Source: a virus. Taken from it: DNA of 29,303 nucleotides. Position numbers and translations under genes: made by a program. Below, piece after piece: positions 7,807 through 14,076 of the stretch. A model generated the notes under the pieces. That model did not search any database and was not told where the DNA came from. It worked only from the letters and a program-made list of their open reading frames with translations. Position 1 is the stretch's first letter; the number at the start of each line of letters is the position of its first letter. The stretch spans positions 1 through 29,303 of the IMG/VR virus record IMGVR_UViG_3300012936_000110. One strand, given 5' to 3'.

Positions 7807-8247
7807 CTATTTGTAGTATTCAATATGTGCACCGTTCTCTCCGTCTTCGGACACATCTATATGAACTTCTCTTCCAGGATATTTTGTGTTGATTTGATTG
7901 TACAAATCATCACTCATCATTTCACAACTTTTATAATCTAATTCAAGTGTCTTCTCCTCATAAAGTTTTTCTAACCATCTCTTGAATTGTATAAACTCGA
8001 TATCTCTGTCATTGTGTGTTACAGAAATAGCGACTTTAAAGTGAAAGATGTGTCTGTGTGGATAACCTAAAAACGACACATCATACTCATCACCAGTTGC
8101 TAGATTAGGATCATCTAATGCCGCCGGATATTTATGGATACCTTCTTTTCTAAAAGTAACCCAAATCATTCTTTTTGCTGTATTCATAGTTTTATCTTTT
8201 CTGTCTTTTTCAAACTGTTCTTGTATTAATCTATCAGTTATACTCAT
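7807..8247 (-). CDS. QueD/PTPS-like T-fold protein lacking the usual catalytic Cys
   Basis: Its 146 residues align in order with 6-carboxytetrahydropterin synthase landmarks. H38 in GIHKYPAAL could be the first zinc His, and H64-R-H66 in YPHRHIFHF replaces HGH with both metal His kept. NDRDIEFIQFKRW resembles the MVMDFGDLK strand-helix, and VSEDGENGAHIEY resembles the VSETPTSGAEY end with E134. The nucleophile Cys expected four residues before the HxH is Leu60, and the catalytic His of LDH is Tyr105. I infer a T-fold protein of the pterin/deazaguanine group with altered chemistry or a binding role. A promoter (8248-8276) abuts it. ATG 8247 or an internal ATG 8187 could be the start. Confidence 0.55.
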   Translation of the reverse strand: MSITDRLIQEQFEKDRKDKTMNTAKRMIWVTFRKEGIHKYPAALDDPNLATGDEYDVSFLGYPHRHIFHFKVAISVTHNDRDIEFIQFKRWLEKLYEEKTLELDYKSCEMMSDDLYNQINTKYPGREVHIDVSEDGENGAHIEYYK

Positions 8248-8276
8248 AATATACTACCTTTTGCCTCCGTTGTCAA
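8248..8276 (-). promoter_or_regulatory. Sigma70-type promoter for the QueD-like gene
   Basis: TTGACA (8271-8276), 17 bases, TATATT (8248-8253) on the minus strand. The -10 touches ATG 8247, so transcripts starting here would be nearly leaderless for that ATG; the internal ATG 8187 may then be used. Confidence 0.7.
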
Positions 8277-8772
8277 CCGGATTATCTTCCTCATATTCAC
8301 TCCAACTTGTGAATTTCTTACGTTCCAATAAGTCGTGTATTTGATGTACCCATACACCTGGATTGGAAAATTTAAAGTCTGTATCATCAATTTTGATACA
8401 AGCATTATAGTTTAATTGATTTATATAAGGCAACTTAATGCTTATTTGACTTATAAAGTTCTGTCTTTCATTGAATCCATTTTCTAGCACCCAATCATGA
8501 TATTTTACATCATAATCTAAAGTAACCATATACTTCTTATCCAATAAACCATAAACTAGTTCTTCCCAATCTTCTTTAGGAACAAAACTTTGGTTAGCAC
8601 CTAGATAGATATGATCTACGTGTGTTTCTTCTGCTTTGGCAATAACTTCTTCTAAAGGTCTACAACCTACAACAAACAATGTGTCCATGTCATATGCAGG
8701 AGTTCTTTCTACTTCAAACCCTGTGAAATAAACTACATTTTCGTCTACACCTGATGCATAATCTCTTTTCAT
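8254..8772 (-). CDS. Uncharacterised protein, 172 aa, upstream of the QueD-like gene
   Basis: Elements include TLFVVGCRPLEEVIAKAEE, HIYLGANQSFVP, KYMVTLDYDVKYHDWVLENGF and FISQISIKLPYI, a repeated strand-then-helix pattern that could be part of an alpha/beta barrel. No radical SAM cysteines or other catalytic motif is visible. I recall this type of protein as conserved in marine T4-like phages but without a known role. It has its own upstream promoter-like site and is followed after six bases by the QueD-like gene, so a link with deazaguanine synthesis is possible but unproven. Confidence 0.65.
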   Translation of the reverse strand: MKRDYASGVDENVVYFTGFEVERTPAYDMDTLFVVGCRPLEEVIAKAEETHVDHIYLGANQSFVPKEDWEELVYGLLDKKYMVTLDYDVKYHDWVLENGFNERQNFISQISIKLPYINQLNYNACIKIDDTDFKFSNPGVWVHQIHDLLERKKFTSWSEYEEDNPVDNGGKR

Positions 8773-8778
8773 ATTATT

Positions 8779-8807
8779 ATATTAACCTCATAGTGTTGGA
8801 TTGTCAA
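8779..8807 (-). promoter_or_regulatory. Probable sigma70 promoter for the 172-aa gene
   Basis: TTGACA (8802-8807), 17 bases, TAATAT (8779-8784, 4 of 6 to consensus); a TATAAT overlaps but at 20 bases. Weaker than the other promoters of this window. Confidence 0.5.
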
Positions 8808-9375
8808 GAGCAGATCCTGACAAATCGCAATTAAAAGCAATACTAATTCTATCATTATTGCTAAAGTTATCTTTTACTTGATGATTTATCCACCCAGGAA
8901 AACTAATAAGCATTCCTTCTTTTGGTGTCACAGTATATCTTGTACCATTAAATTCATTACCCATACCAACTAGTTTTGGCGGTAAAGCATATTCAGTAGT
9001 CTGTGCTGGTGGAAATAAAACCAAATCGCCACAGTTTTGATCTGCTTTAATATAATATACACAGGCTGTAAAGTGTCTTGGGTGCATATGAGTTTCATTA
9101 ATGTTCTGTGGATGTTCTAAAGGTCGTGTTACATTTAACCATGCTTGATTAACTTTTATTTCACAATCTTCTACTAAACCCCAAAGCATTGTTAACTTCT
9201 TACAATGTAAGTTTACTGCTTCAAGTAAATCCGAAAGTTCTTTGTCATGTAAATTTAAGTGACTGCTTTGATTGTTTGGACCTGCTTTTTTGTAGGCATA
9301 CTTCATCAAACTATTATTGTTAATAGTTAGATTCTCCCGCGAAAACGGAGTAGTAAATAATGGAGTAGTCTCCAT
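8788..9375 (-). CDS. 2OG-Fe(II) oxygenase superfamily protein (family 5 type)
   Basis: The protein has 195 residues and starts METTPLFTTPF, the usual beginning of this family. The iron site is H96-M-H98 in NETHMHPRHF and H155 in FPGWINHQV, with R166 in NDRISIAFNCDL as the 2OG-binding Arg. VYYIKADQNCGDLVLFPP fills the middle. These proteins hydroxylate unknown targets in marine phages. ATG 9375 is preferred to the frame start at 9432 because it clears the upstream small gene and matches the family N-terminus. It is the last gene of the clamp/transglycosylase run, so a role in tailoring modified DNA is conceivable but only by position. Confidence 0.85.
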   Translation of the reverse strand: METTPLFTTPFSRENLTINNNSLMKYAYKKAGPNNQSSHLNLHDKELSDLLEAVNLHCKKLTMLWGLVEDCEIKVNQAWLNVTRPLEHPQNINETHMHPRHFTACVYYIKADQNCGDLVLFPPAQTTEYALPPKLVGMGNEFNGTRYTVTPKEGMLISFPGWINHQVKDNFSNNDRISIAFNCDLSGSALDNPTL

Positions 9376-9385
9376 TCCTACTTCG

Positions 9386-9589
9386 TTAGGATCTATTGAG
9401 TCCCAAGGTTTTTTTAACATCTTCGATTGCATCTTTTATCGCTAGTTTAATTTTCTTATGCCTTTGTAATATTTCTTTGCCTGTCCATGATCTATCTTGC
9501 CTACGTTCTTTTTCCATTTGTTCAACTTTTTTATGATAGTAAGTGAACTCTTTTTCCAATGTGCCTAACTTTTTAGATTTGTGGGCCAT
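9386..9589 (-). CDS. Small basic coiled-coil-like protein, 67 aa
   Basis: Highly charged and helical throughout (KLGTLEKEFTYYHKKVEQM, then KERRQDRSWTGKEILQRHKK), with heptad-like spacing suggesting a short coiled coil. Start ATG 9589 has GGAACT upstream and overlaps the transglycosylase gene by 17 bases. No family recognised. Tight linkage between the DpdA-like gene and an oxygenase makes it a candidate accessory subunit. Confidence 0.65.
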   Translation of the reverse strand: MAHKSKKLGTLEKEFTYYHKKVEQMEKERRQDRSWTGKEILQRHKKIKLAIKDAIEDVKKTLGLNRS

Positions 9590-11120
9590 TTTCTAGTTCC
9601 TCCAGTTTATTGTTTTCTTCTTCAGTAAACTCCTCTGCAGGTTCTGTTTTTGTAGCAGAGTCTGAAGTTTCCTCGAATAGGTTTGCGAACTGCGTACTTG
9701 CATTAATAGTTCGTTTACCTGTTGCTCCTCTAGTGCCAATAATTGACATCCAGAATCTTGAAAATTCTTCTATTACTGCATTCGCTTCGTCTCTGTTGTC
9801 AGTTGCGAATATTGCCTCCACAACATCACGGAAAAATAACCTGTCAAACCGCTCTTCCACAAGCATTGACGGAATGATTCCATTGTCGTATTGTCTATTT
9901 GCTTCTTGGACGGCGTTGATGTGCATCCAAACATTGTGTCCCATTTGTATTGCATAACTAAAACTATCCCAACTTGTTTTACCTTCTTTACCTATTTTAT
10001 TTAGGTCACCTGGTGCATATATACAAACATCTTTAGCATTAAGTCCTTTAGTAATAGGACTATCTAAGAAACTTGAATGTTTGCCTTCTCTAACAAAAGC
10101 ATCAGCAAAAGGTGTTGTATCAGTTGCAAGTGCCTTGTCATCAATACTAGGCACCATTCTGTAAACCCATTTGGTTCTGTCTTTTGTTTCTAGTTCACAA
10201 TATACTTGACCATTTGCAGTTGCCAAGAAAGGACTTGCACAATCAAATGTAATTGTAAAGTTTTCATTGTGATATTTTCTTACTGCTCTTTGTACATCTG
10301 TAAGAAGTGTTGCCCACTCTAGTTTACTTGTACCTAAGAAGTGCATAAAGTCATGTTTACCTTTTTCAAGTAATCCATCAAAACGTAATGCAACAAGACG
10401 TTTAAGAGCAAGATGAATATCACACATATTCTGTCCACCCATACTCCAACCATTAAAGTGATCTGTATATTTTTTAGGATCACAGTAGTCTTTCATTTGC
10501 TGATACCAATCTTCTGCGTCAGCATGATTTTCACCTTGTAATACATTTAAGAACTTACAATTACCATTACGATTTTTCATAAAGTAATCATTGTTTATTC
10601 TAGTGGCCGCTACTGCTTCTTGATATGTACTAATACCTGTTGCTTTTACACCCGCAGGAGAACGAGATACCCAAGCCGGAATATCAAGTATCATACCATA
10701 ATCCATGTATGCGTCCATCCAAGTTAAAACTTGTTCACGTTTCTTTTTTGCTTTAGGGCAATTAGGATCTTTCCAGTCACCTTCCCATACACCCTTACCT
10801 ATTTGGAAACCACCTGAATCACCTAACAACCAAGAGTTTTGTCTATCACGATCACGTACCATTAGTTCTTTAGAAACATCTTTATTAACATCTAAGTCGG
10901 CGTGTCCTGCCGAATACAAACTCCATTTGTATTCAAACATACTCTTGCTAGGATTTAGCCAGTTCATGCTTTCTACTTCATTTGGAAAGTTAGATGGTAT
11001 TCGTGACTTTTCTACATATTCTTCTCTACGTTGCTTACCAATGAAGGTTGCAAAGAATCCGCTAATCGCTGGAAGAAAAATTGCGTAGTCTTTTTGTTCT
11101 TGTGTTAGGTTAGTATTCAA
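9573..11120 (-). CDS. dpdA: DpdA-like guanine transglycosylase (TGT superfamily)
   Basis: DpdA enzymes exchange guanine in DNA for a 7-deazaguanine base such as preQ0. The 515 residues contain TGT landmarks in order: LLGDSGGFQIG (D101-S-G-G-F-Q106), LDIPAW (145-150), NVLQGE (192-197), GWSMGG (224-229), HFLGTS (260-265) and ITFDCASPF with D283 in the place of the TGT nucleophile. The CxCxxC...H zinc site of tRNA TGT is not visible after it, arguing for the phage DNA branch over a tRNA enzyme. The C-terminal 45 residues are acidic and probably disordered, with QFANLFEE (477-484) resembling a clamp-binding motif. The gene overlaps its upstream neighbour as ATGA and is in the gp45 operon. FolE, QueE and a QueD-like protein elsewhere in the window support the function. 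Confidence 0.8.
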   Translation of the reverse strand: MNTNLTQEQKDYAIFLPAISGFFATFIGKQRREEYVEKSRIPSNFPNEVESMNWLNPSKSMFEYKWSLYSAGHADLDVNKDVSKELMVRDRDRQNSWLLGDSGGFQIGKGVWEGDWKDPNCPKAKKKREQVLTWMDAYMDYGMILDIPAWVSRSPAGVKATGISTYQEAVAATRINNDYFMKNRNGNCKFLNVLQGENHADAEDWYQQMKDYCDPKKYTDHFNGWSMGGQNMCDIHLALKRLVALRFDGLLEKGKHDFMHFLGTSKLEWATLLTDVQRAVRKYHNENFTITFDCASPFLATANGQVYCELETKDRTKWVYRMVPSIDDKALATDTTPFADAFVREGKHSSFLDSPITKGLNAKDVCIYAPGDLNKIGKEGKTSWDSFSYAIQMGHNVWMHINAVQEANRQYDNGIIPSMLVEERFDRLFFRDVVEAIFATDNRDEANAVIEEFSRFWMSIIGTRGATGKRTINASTQFANLFEETSDSATKTEPAEEFTEEENNKLEELENGPQI

Positions 11121-11317
11121 TCTAGTTCCGTCCTTACAATGTGTTTTCTTAGTGCTCTTACAAGTTCTTCGATTTTGTCTATCACTGCAATCATATCTCT
11201 ATCAGTAATATACTTTTGTCTTTCACGAAGTTTGTCATACTCCTTTAGGGGAATTGTAACCATACTTTGTTCATTTTCCCAAGTAGCATCACTGTCTCTT
11301 TCATCAACACTCGTCAT
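11117..11317 (-). CDS. Small helical protein between gp45 and dpdA, 66 aa
   Basis: After an acidic N-terminus (MTSVDERDSDATWENEQ) comes a charged helical region (LKEYDKLRERQKYITDRDM and DKIEELVRALRKHIVR), likely a coiled coil. ATG 11317 has AGGAG four bases upstream, where the SD overlaps the gp45 stop (TAGGAG), implying translational coupling to the clamp. It overlaps dpdA by four bases. No family recognised. Confidence 0.65.
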   Translation of the reverse strand: MTSVDERDSDATWENEQSMVTIPLKEYDKLRERQKYITDRDMIAVIDKIEELVRALRKHIVRTELD

Positions 11318-11324
11318 ACAACTC

Positions 11325-12056
11325 CTATTTAGATTGTGCTGGCAAAATGTAATCATAGTTAGCAAGTCCGCTATCTACACTAATTTGCATCGCACCTTGA
11401 TCTGAGATCTTCATATTAATTTTACCATCAAGTCCAAGTATTGCTTGAACCTGTGTTACTGGCCAACTCCAAGTGTGTTTTAGTTCACCACCTACTGATG
11501 GTTGAAAAATAAACTCACCTGCGTGTGTGCTTTGATCACCAAATGCAAACACAAGGTTACCGTTGTCTGTTTTAACATTAAACACAGTTTCCTCTGTATG
11601 TGCCGCACTTTGTAATTTCATTCTATTGATACTAGCAACACTTGGCTCAAATTCTACTTCCCAACTTGCGCCTTTAAACTTAACACTCTTAAGTTTTTCT
11701 TCAATAATTGCTTTGTTCATAAAGCGATAATCATTTTTAAAGTCACCGCCTTCGTTTTCAAAGTGAATATGTGTAGGAACTGTTTCTCCGTTCCTTTCCT
11801 GTTGTTCTACAGAAATCTTTGCATTCTTTTGATACTCTGGATTCTTTAAGTGTAATGCTAACTTGTCTAAGTTAGGCATACCAAACACACCGTTAAATTC
11901 TGTAACGTTGCTATTTGTATTCGCAGTTAAGATAACACTTCTATCTTCTGCCATACTTTCGATACCTGTTGCTTGATCGTCACTTGTAACTTTCACTAGA
12001 TTCAAGAAACCTAAGGAATGTGTATGAGCAACAATATCTTGTAAAATGTCCTTCAT
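11325..12056 (-). CDS. 45: Sliding clamp, T4 gp45-like
   Basis: DNA polymerase processivity ring that in T4 also recruits the late sigma complex. The 243 residues (T4 gp45 has 228) follow the marine T4-like clamp pattern: N-terminal helix MKDILQDIVAHTHSLGFLNL, alternating strands and helices, and a C-terminal strand ending MQISVDSGLANYDYILPAQ. Identification is by overall similarity as I recall it and by context with gp43, exonuclease and DsbA-like genes. AGGAG precedes ATG 12056 and a strong promoter (12081-12109) lies directly upstream, so it heads the operon that contains dpdA. Confidence 0.85.
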   Translation of the reverse strand: MKDILQDIVAHTHSLGFLNLVKVTSDDQATGIESMAEDRSVILTANTNSNVTEFNGVFGMPNLDKLALHLKNPEYQKNAKISVEQQERNGETVPTHIHFENEGGDFKNDYRFMNKAIIEEKLKSVKFKGASWEVEFEPSVASINRMKLQSAAHTEETVFNVKTDNGNLVFAFGDQSTHAGEFIFQPSVGGELKHTWSWPVTQVQAILGLDGKINMKISDQGAMQISVDSGLANYDYILPAQSK

Positions 12057-12070
12057 TGGGTTTTCTCCTG

Positions 12071-12829
12071 TTAATTGTTTATTATATTTAGGTTTTGTGG
12101 AAAAGTCAAGTCTCTTTTTTGTTTAAGGTATTCAAAAAGTTTTACTTTTGGTTCCCAACCTAAATCTCGTAATTTCGAAATGTCAGCAATATTATCTAAC
12201 CTTTCGTGTTCATCACCAATTCGTTCTTCAACCTTTATGTTGAAAAAGTCGGTAATCTCTTTTAAAGGTGTACTGATACCTGTTCCAATATCAAATACTC
12301 CTGAAACTTGTTGTGTTAATAAAAATTTAATTGCTTCACAAACATCACTTATATGGATAAAGTCTCTTTTATGGTTTGTGTTAATAAATGAAATGTCTTT
12401 TCTAAATAAACGAGGTATAAACATATTGGGCCTTTGCTGACTGTCATTGTATATAGTGCAAAAACGCAATCCTATGCTACCTTCTGGCGCCATGCGTTCA
12501 ACTGTATATTTTGAAAGTGCATAAGGATTTCTATCAGGTTCTTTTGCAGTACTCGAACTAGCATATAATATTTTTGTATTTTTAAAATGCTCAAATAATC
12601 TTTTGGTTGCTAATACATTGTTTCGCCAATAAGCATCTGGATCAACTAGACTTGGTCTAATTCCACTACTTGCCGCTAAATGAATTACTGCATCAACTTC
12701 ATAGTTTAAATCACAAGTAAGTAAATCTTGTCCGGCACTTTTATCAATAGTATAAATTTGATGCCCTAGTAAATGTTTTACTAGTTCACTGCCTACAAAT
12801 CCTTTACTACCTGTAACTAATATTTTCAT
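12071..12829 (-). CDS. NAD-dependent epimerase/dehydratase (extended SDR)
   Basis: The protein has 252 residues. The Rossmann motif is GSKGFVG (7-13, GxxGxxG), followed by AVIHLAASSG and catalytic SSST with Y103-x3-K107 in NPYALSKYTVE. The later FDIGTGISTPLKEI is the usual substrate-domain element of nucleotide-sugar epimerases. The product sugar is unknown. The start overlaps the glycosylase-like gene stop by four bases. Its last 35 bases contain the promoter of the clamp gene. It may work with the glycosyltransferase at 6511-7593, but they are in different operons. Confidence 0.88.
   Translation of the reverse strand: MKILVTGSKGFVGSELVKHLLGHQIYTIDKSAGQDLLTCDLNYEVDAVIHLAASSGIRPSLVDPDAYWRNNVLATKRLFEHFKNTKILYASSSTAKEPDRNPYALSKYTVERMAPEGSIGLRFCTIYNDSQQRPNMFIPRLFRKDISFINTNHKRDFIHISDVCEAIKFLLTQQVSGVFDIGTGISTPLKEITDFFNIKVEERIGDEHERLDNIADISKLRDLGWEPKVKLFEYLKQKRDLTFPQNLNIINN
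12081..12109 (-). promoter_or_regulatory. Sigma70-type promoter for the gp45-dpdA operon
   Basis: TTGACT (12104-12109), 17 bases, TATAAT (12081-12086) on the minus strand, within the end of the epimerase gene and 25 bases upstream of the clamp ATG, with AGGAGA in between. Confidence 0.82.
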
Positions 12830-13215
12830 GCAAATTCTTCTCTAATGTATCTTTGTAATTCGTGATCACCTACATTGTTAGGAATACGTTTTTTGTAAAA
12901 TAACTCGTAACTGTCGGAACCATACTTGCCTATGCCATATAGTTCTGTAGCATCTTCTCCATCCCAATCACCAAACTGTTCACTCATTCGATACAATCTT
13001 TCTGCTCTTACTTTACGCATACCTAATGGAGCAATTACTTCTTCTATTTGATTCTTAGTTGCATGAAGTAAGGCATTGTGTGTAGGCCATTTAGCAAAGA
13101 ACTTAGGCAGTACTGCTTTAACTTGTTTACGATTAGTTAAGTTAAGGCAAATAACACCAACCATATGTTGCCATACATTATCTACTTGTTGTTGTACCAT
13201 TAGATGATCTTTCAT
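12826..13215 (-). CDS. MBD4-like HhH-GPD DNA glycosylase
   Basis: The protein has 129 residues. VICLNLTNRKQVKAVLPKFF, then PLGMRKVRAERL, the helix-hairpin-helix ELYGIGKYGSDSYELF (91-106), and the catalytic Asp D117 in VGDHELQRYI match, in order and spacing, the glycosylase domain of MBD4 (ELHGIGKYGNDSYRIF...DHKLNKY). MBD4 removes T or U from G mismatches. There is no iron-sulphur cluster and the length equals a bare catalytic domain. It is in the replication region, overlapping genes on both sides by four bases. The substrate in this phage could be a deaminated or foreign base. Confidence 0.8.
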   Translation of the reverse strand: MKDHLMVQQQVDNVWQHMVGVICLNLTNRKQVKAVLPKFFAKWPTHNALLHATKNQIEEVIAPLGMRKVRAERLYRMSEQFGDWDGEDATELYGIGKYGSDSYELFYKKRIPNNVGDHELQRYIREEFA

Positions 13216-13403
13216 TTCTTTTTATATCCTGCCTTTATTGCATTTTCAAATCTATCGTTAGCATCATTTACACTACAAGTTAATTCTTCTTTGAAATCAT
13301 TATATACATAATAGTAAGTGATATGAGCAGTTTCTTCTTTTAAAACAAATTGTATAGTATCTTTTCCTTTTACAAGTTTGCAAGTTTCTGCTTGATATCT
13401 CAT
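13212..13403 (-). CDS. Small protein of unknown function, 63 aa
   Basis: A beta-rich centre (TIQFVLKEETAHITYYYVYN) and a short helical end (ANDRFENAIKAGYKKK). No family recognised. The start overlaps the exonuclease stop as ATGA and its own stop overlaps the glycosylase start, so the three are translationally coupled. Confidence 0.6.
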   Translation of the reverse strand: MRYQAETCKLVKGKDTIQFVLKEETAHITYYYVYNDFKEELTCSVNDANDRFENAIKAGYKKK

Positions 13404-13939
13404 CTTTTCTTTACTCCAAAATGATTAAAAGTAGACTGTATACACTTTGCTTGGTAATAACAATCTGCCAAGGCATTGTGAGCATCTTCTTGTATTGCTT
13501 TTCGTGGATCACTTGGCATCATACTAAACACAGTTCTACTATCACGTATCTGCCAATAGTTCCACGGTGCTGGTTTGCCTAGTTGCTTGTATAAATTTTG
13601 TAAGATAGCATAATCAAACAAAGGACCTTGGCACCAAAGTTCATCTAAACCAACGCACCACTTGTTTAATGTTTTAGTAAGTTCATCAACACTTACTCTG
13701 TCATGATCACCTAGTGCTTCTTCCCTAATGTGTGGTTCTTGTCTACCCCACCATTCTAAAGTGTTTTCATCTACTTCTCTACCCATAGCAGTTTGTTCAT
13801 CAACATCTACTCTTAGATAAAGACCTGAATGTGGTTCTTCTTCTTTATAAGGATCAAACTTTATTGCTCCTATTGTAAGGATAGCACACTCAGGATTAAC
13901 TCCAAGTGTTTCTAAGTCTATCATTCCATGTGTTGCCAT
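13400..13939 (-). CDS. dexA: DEDDh 3'-5' exonuclease, DexA/RNase T-like
   Basis: The protein has 179 residues with the four acidic ligands and general base visible: D8 and E10 in MIDLETLG, D109 in GPLFDYAIL, and H154 and D159 in EDAHNALADC. This is the DEDDh fold of DnaQ/RNase T and of T4 DexA, which degrades DNA. Compared with T4 DexA (227 residues) it is compact. It lies just after the polymerase gene with one small gene between them. The symbol rests on context and fold; it could act on RNA instead. Confidence 0.8.
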   Translation of the reverse strand: MATHGMIDLETLGVNPECAILTIGAIKFDPYKEEEPHSGLYLRVDVDEQTAMGREVDENTLEWWGRQEPHIREEALGDHDRVSVDELTKTLNKWCVGLDELWCQGPLFDYAILQNLYKQLGKPAPWNYWQIRDSRTVFSMMPSDPRKAIQEDAHNALADCYYQAKCIQSTFNHFGVKKR

Positions 13940-13940
13940 A

Positions 13941-14075
13941 TTACACCAACTTCATTAAAATTATTACTTGTAAAACTAAAACTGCAATAGGTACAATAGT
14001 TCTAATTAGTTCCATAGTATGATTGTACTCATCTAGTTTTCTTTCAAGTTTATTTCTTTCTTTTTTAAGTTTCAT
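13941..14075 (-). CDS. Small single-span membrane protein, 44 aa
   Basis: Basic N-terminal helix (MKLKKERNKLERKLDEYNH) followed by one hydrophobic helix (TIVPIAVLVLQVIILMKLV) at the C-terminus: a tail-anchored layout. ATG 14075 has GGGGAG upstream, built into the last codons of gp43 (GGG GAG TAA), so it is coupled to the polymerase. The reading frame to 14138 would run into gp43. Function unknown. Confidence 0.65.
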   Translation of the reverse strand: MKLKKERNKLERKLDEYNHTMELIRTIVPIAVLVLQVIILMKLV

Positions 14076-14076
14076 A

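Noticed and set aside
9573-11120. Interpretation as a tRNA-guanine transglycosylase for queuosine in tRNA
   Set aside because: The CxCxxC...H zinc site after the nucleophile is not visible and the protein is long with an acidic tail; the DNA-acting branch is favoured though not proven.
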